In this document: positions 59,834 to 64,000 of the stretch, one piece after another
Position numbering within the stretch: the first letter of the stretch is position 1
Layout: every line of letters starts with the position of its first letter
From: Humulus lupulus
Taxonomy: Eukaryota > Streptophyta > Magnoliopsida > Rosales > Cannabaceae
DNA length: 64,000 nucleotides
Reading direction: 5' to 3'
Assembly (NCBI RefSeq): GCF_963169125.1
Contig: NC_084793.1
Location: forward strand, 43,519,578-43,583,577
Notes under the pieces: model-generated
What the model was told of the DNA's origin: nothing
Databases searched by the model: none
The model's input: only the letters and a program-made list of their open reading frames with translations
Program-made: the position numbers and the translations under genes

Positions 59834-62198
59834 GTTATGCTGTTTGGCTTTGGCGCCATGTTATTCTTTTGTTGGTATGTATATGGAGAAGGGTATATTG
59901 ATGGTATATGTAGATCACATGGTTCTATTGTGATGGGAAATGTAACATAGTATTGGCAACTTAAGAGATAAGTTGGGTTATGGAAAGGACTCATCGTTGG
60001 TTTCATGAGTTAGTTATGACTGACTATGGTTGATACAGGGTGTGGATCGGTTAAGTAATTGTGGCACAACTTTAAATGGCAAGGAAGGTATAGTAATTCT
60101 TGAGCTTGAGAGCGGAAAGTCTTGTGACAATTGGCACTGTGCATGGATTCAATATGTTTATAATACCGGATATGAGGGCTGGAGTTTGTGCAGGGAGGTG
60201 CATGGAACTCTTAGCCAGTGTGGTGGATACCACTTAGTTTGTGTTAGTGAGATCAGGACAGACTGGGTTAGTTTGTGGGTTTTTAAAGGTGTTTCCAGGC
60301 GGTCTGTCAGGCCTTCTTTTTATTAAAAGAATATTAGAATGGTGATTGGTTTGGTACCAGAGATGGAATTAGGTATAAACATTGTTTCGAGTGGCTCAGT
60401 GGGGTTATAAGAATTAAAGAGTTAGTTGCTGAGTAAGATGGAACCCTTTAAGTGGATCTTGGATCTGGTTAAGACCAGTTAGAGATCAGGGTGAGAAAAT
60501 TATGTAAAGGATTAAGCTAGTATCAAATTGGAGCACTGCGAGAGCTGAGTATGTCTTGAGAATTGGTTTGATGCTTAGTGTTTGTGAATCAGATTAATAG
60601 TGCATTCAAGGGTAGACTTGAATGGGATTTATGATCGTCTTGGACGATGGAATAGTGGTGTTTTCTCTGCGGAGAATTTCCAAGAGTGAAGGGGGCCTTG
60701 GGGACAGGAGTGTCCATGGATAGTAAAGATATTTCAGGTGCCTTGGGGAGAAAGTGCTGGGTCTTTTATAGACCAGGATTAGTTTAAGGATTGTTATGAC
60801 ATCCTAGTGATAGAGGGAAGTGATTGCCTATGCAACAAGTTAATTAAAGAATCTGTCCAGGACTGGGTAGAGTTTTTGGCAGGCCAAGTGGCCAGTTTAT
60901 TGTTGAGATTATTATCTTAAGAAAGATAAAAGGAGAGATGGTTAGGTGAGCCACAGACGGCCAAGATTGAATGGAAAACTTTAGCTGGATTAGCTAAAGG
61001 TTGGATAGTGACAGACATGAATTTATGGTGATATAAAGATCAGACTTTGAGATTAATTGAGAGATTCTGGATGAATCTCATCTATTCTTTTATTTGTTTC
61101 ATTTAGGCATTGTGAAAGGGTAACATGAAATGGAAATTTTACAGTGATGGCCTGGGATGAAGAGGCATATATTGAGGCGTATGTAAAGCTTTTAACCTGT
61201 TAACAGATTGAGACAGAATATCAGGAAACAGCAAGGCCATTACAGCCTTTGGGTATTTCATAGTGGGAATAAGTGAGCATCGCGATGGGTTTCGCGGAGG
61301 GATTCCCAGGTTGATGGATCGGTATGAAATGGGTAGTAAGTCATTGTGGACTGGTAGTCCAAGTGAGTTTATTATATCAGTAAGGATGGTTGAATAGTAC
61401 AGCTGATCTATGTTTGAATCTCCTTGTGAGAAGGATAGAGAGCTTTCGTGAACTCAAGGCCTATCTTATCAGATGAAGACGTTATTGTGACTCCTAAGTT
61501 TTGAAAGGGTTAGGAAGGCGATGAGTATATAAATGGAACTCAGTATAGTTTATTACTCTCGGACTGATGGTAAATCAGAGAGAGAGGGTTATCCAATTAC
61601 TATTGGAGGAACATCTTATAAGATGAGTGAGGATATATATATATGTCTGGATCCTGAGGTGGTTCAGGGGATTTATGAGATTGTTGGAGCTTAAATTTTG
61701 GTTGCTCATGTCTCAGAATAGACAGAACAGTATTATTGAGCTGGAAAGTAGGAATGTGGAATTCCAAATAGGAGAATGTATTTTCTCTAGGGTATCACTA
61801 TGGGGAAAGGAGTGAGGAAACCCTAATTCAAATTAAGTCCTAATTTCTTTCAGCAATTGGATCCTGAATGGGTCTGAACAGGGTGACTCTAAATCAGTTT
61901 TACTTTTGGCACTGGTAGTTGTATACAGTGAGTTATGTGCTTCCATGCAGTGGGCATGGGCCGAAAGAACTTATAAGTTGAGTTATGAGAATGTGAAGGT
62001 TAAGGTTAAGTATTCCGGTAAGGAATAGCCAGTTCAGATGGTGACATAAGTAATGAGGTTCTATTGAACAAAATGTACCTTGGATTAAGGTAAGGCTATT
62101 GGAATAGTGGGGTCAGGGAAATGACCTAAGGAATTTGTGTCAATTGTGTGGAACTCCGGTTCTGAGTTGTTGAGTAAATTTCGAGGACGAAATTTCTG
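59834..62198. other. Interior of element 3 without recognisable pol
   Basis: About 2.4 kb between gag and the PPT. No protease, RT, RNase H, integrase or chromodomain motif is visible in any frame. The longest frame (60,030-60,326, 98 codons) has no domain. Base composition is less AT-rich than the arrays. The final segment (62,176-62,195) contains TTTCGAGGACGAAATTT, the usual terminal motif of plant chromoviruses. Either pol was replaced or it has decayed beyond recognition. Confidence 0.7.
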
Positions 62199-62213
62199 TA
62201 AGGAGGGGATAGT
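62199..62213 (+). promoter_or_regulatory. Polypurine tract of element 3
   Basis: AAGGAGGGGATAGT directly before the TGTAATG of the second LTR. Confidence 0.85.
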
Positions 62214-64000
62214 TGTAATGCCCCAAATTTCCTAATAAGGTTAAGGACCTTGGTTAGGAGGCCGGGAGGGCCATAATTGATTTATTATAGTATTTAATGA
62301 TTATATGCATGTTTACGTGAATTATATTATTATATGATGGCAGATTCATGCATATGGGAGAATTTATTATTATGAGGGTAATTTGGTAATTCGGTCACTG
62401 TGGGCGTAATTGTATATTTTGGGTGCGTGATTGTGATTAATTAATATAGCCAAATTATAAGATGGATTGGTTCGAGCTTTTCGACATGAGACGATCATGA
62501 GATGTAAGTGTTCGGTCTAGTCATAACGGGTCTAAGTTCGGGGCTCGGGGTGAGTCTCGGGGTGAATTTAATGATTAGAGCATTACCGGGAATTAAAGGG
62601 TAATGGGATATGATTTATTGGTATTTGAGAATATTGAAAATAGCGGGAATTGGAGAGCGTTAATTATAATTAACGAGATAGGCGGGAAAGGACGGTTTTA
62701 CCCTCGGGAGCCTTTAGAGGGATTTATTTGGCTTAAGGGCATTATGGTCTTTTGACCTTAAGGATTTATATGACTTAAAGGCTGTAGAAAATACAGAACT
62801 AAAACAGAGCCATCATCATCCTTTCTTCCTCTCTCTCCCGTACAAACTCTCCTCCATCTTTCTTCCAAATTTTGAGAGCCATCTTGGGGCTTTGAGCTAG
62901 GAAATCAAAGGAGGCAGTTAGGGAACTTGTTTTAGCCATTAAAGGGGATTCAAAACCGTGTTTGAGGTGAGTTCCAGTTATGAATTTAAAGGTGTGCTTT
63001 GTTTTTAAGCTTTGGTTTTCATCTTGTGAATCTCTTGTAGAAAGCTTGGATTAATAGAAGTTTGGGTGATGTTTTCTTTGGGTTTTGATGAGGGAGAGTG
63101 GAAGAGTATGTTTGGTGGTTTAATTAGGTGTTAGGTTGTGATTTGAGACAGGTTTGAGGGACTGGTTCTAAGGGAAAACACAAGGGAAAAATCTGGGGTG
63201 CGTGCTGGTTTTTGCCTGGTCTGGGCTGAGCGTCGCGGCGCAGATGTGGTACGCCGTGGCCCTTGACGTCTGGCAGGGGGGAGCCCTCTCTGTTTGAGGG
63301 TGCGTCGCGGCGCAGTAGGGGAGGGCCGCGGCCTTTAAGGCCATTTTGACCAAAAACATGTTTTTAGCTCGGGGATTCAAGCCATAGGCCTCAGCGTTGA
63401 ACCTAGTACCCGGTTAAGTGGGGATTGATGTCCCGGAGGCTAGATATTGGTTTGGGAACTTATGTTGATCATTTTTATTGATGATACCTTATATTTGGTT
63501 ATGACTAGGTGACCGCTAAAGGACTGATAGTTGATCGTTCTCAAGGGCCGTTCTTTTAATTGTTCTAGCTCGAATCTGAGGTAAGAAAACTGCACCCTGT
63601 GTATATGTGACATGCATGGCTGTTATTGATGCATGTTGGTTGATTATTAAGTATGATATGCATGGCTATTCTTGATGCATGTTGGTTGGTAATTAAGCGT
63701 GACATGCATGGCTGTTATTGGTGCATGTTGGATTGTTGGATATATTGCATATGATGCATGAGAAACATGTCATTAGGACATGCTTTGTAAACTGGGTGTG
63801 ATATCGTTCAGAGCTTGAGCCTCTGTGTTAATGCGTAGTCCTAATTGTATTAATATCTGTTAAGTAAGCATGCTGAATACCTTGTTTATGGATATTGGAC
63901 ATGTGATATATGTTTGGTGGCATGGCTTACCTGTGTATGGCGCTGACTTATTAGTCAGAATCGACAATGGTGTCAGATCCGTCTGTGAAGCTATGACTTA
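62214..64000 (+). repeat. 3' LTR of element 3, partial
   Basis: Starts TGTAATGCCCCAAATTTCC and matches the 5' LTR up to the window end, which corresponds to about 57,345 in that copy. About 890 bp are expected beyond the edge. Confidence 0.95.

Larger units (their letters stand above)
55568..64000 (+). mobile_element. Chromovirus (Tekay-like) non-autonomous element 3, runs off the window
   Basis: Two near-identical LTR copies (55,568-58,247 and from 62,214) flank an interior of only 3,966 bp. The interior has an initiator-Met-type PBS, a decayed gag with a chromovirus-type zinc-knuckle region, then about 2.4 kb with no recognisable pol, and a terminal AAATTTCGAGGACGAAATTT plus polypurine tract typical of plant chromoviruses. 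It is inserted in element 2. The second LTR should end near 64,893, outside the window. Confidence 0.9.

Noticed and set aside
60030..60326. 98-codon plus-strand frame in the element 3 interior
   Set aside because: No domain, no similarity to pol by eye. It may be chance in a less AT-rich region.
61440..61500. A short FRELKAYL-like translation suggesting the RT/RNase H junction of a chromovirus
   Set aside because: Only about eight residues, no neighbouring RT or RNase H motif, followed at once by a stop. Too weak to call a pol remnant without a translated search.

Overview
The window is heterochromatic nuclear DNA of a flowering plant, probably a dicot. The evidence is a plant RING-H2 gene, a FAR1/MULE-type gene with short AT-rich introns, two Tat-lineage Ty3/gypsy elements with a second (archaeal-type) RNase H, and a Tekay-like chromovirus. 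The species cannot be named from the sequence. There is nothing bacterial, no CRISPR array and no recognisable tRNA or rRNA gene.

Positions 1-24,689 are one satellite array of about 22.6 kb. Its monomer is modular: a constant part of about 93 bp plus one, two or three copies of a 65-67 bp subrepeat, giving unit lengths of 158, 223-224 and 290 bp. Multimers of 895 bp, 1,791 bp and more than 2 kb have been copied inside the array. Two minus-strand solo LTRs (17,982-18,861 and 21,650-22,830) interrupt it, each with TG..CA ends and a 5-bp target duplication.

Positions 24,690-50,193 are AT-rich. They hold one intact-looking single-exon RING-H2 gene (25,447-26,145), a decayed FAR1/MULE gene (28,200-30,740), related AT-rich tandem arrays with periods of about 219, 461 and 250 bp, and three small minus-strand reading frames (46,953-49,905). 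Two of those three are diverged paralogues of each other. A 12.6-kb Tat-lineage element (32,524-45,154) sits inside one 461-bp monomer, flanked by GGTAT. It has 824-bp LTRs, gag, protease, RT, RNase H, archaeal RNase H and integrase on the plus strand, and a spliced antisense gene between integrase and the 3' LTR. All its genes are broken.

Positions 50,194-55,567 are the 5' half of a second Tat-lineage element. It is cut off inside its archaeal RNase H by a third element (55,568 to beyond 64,000). The third is a chromovirus with 2.68-kb LTRs, an initiator-Met PBS and a decayed gag but no recognisable pol, so it looks non-autonomous. The whole window thus records satellite expansion, nested retrotransposition, LTR-LTR recombination and decay, with one plausible host gene and a small family of unrecognised genes between the arrays.
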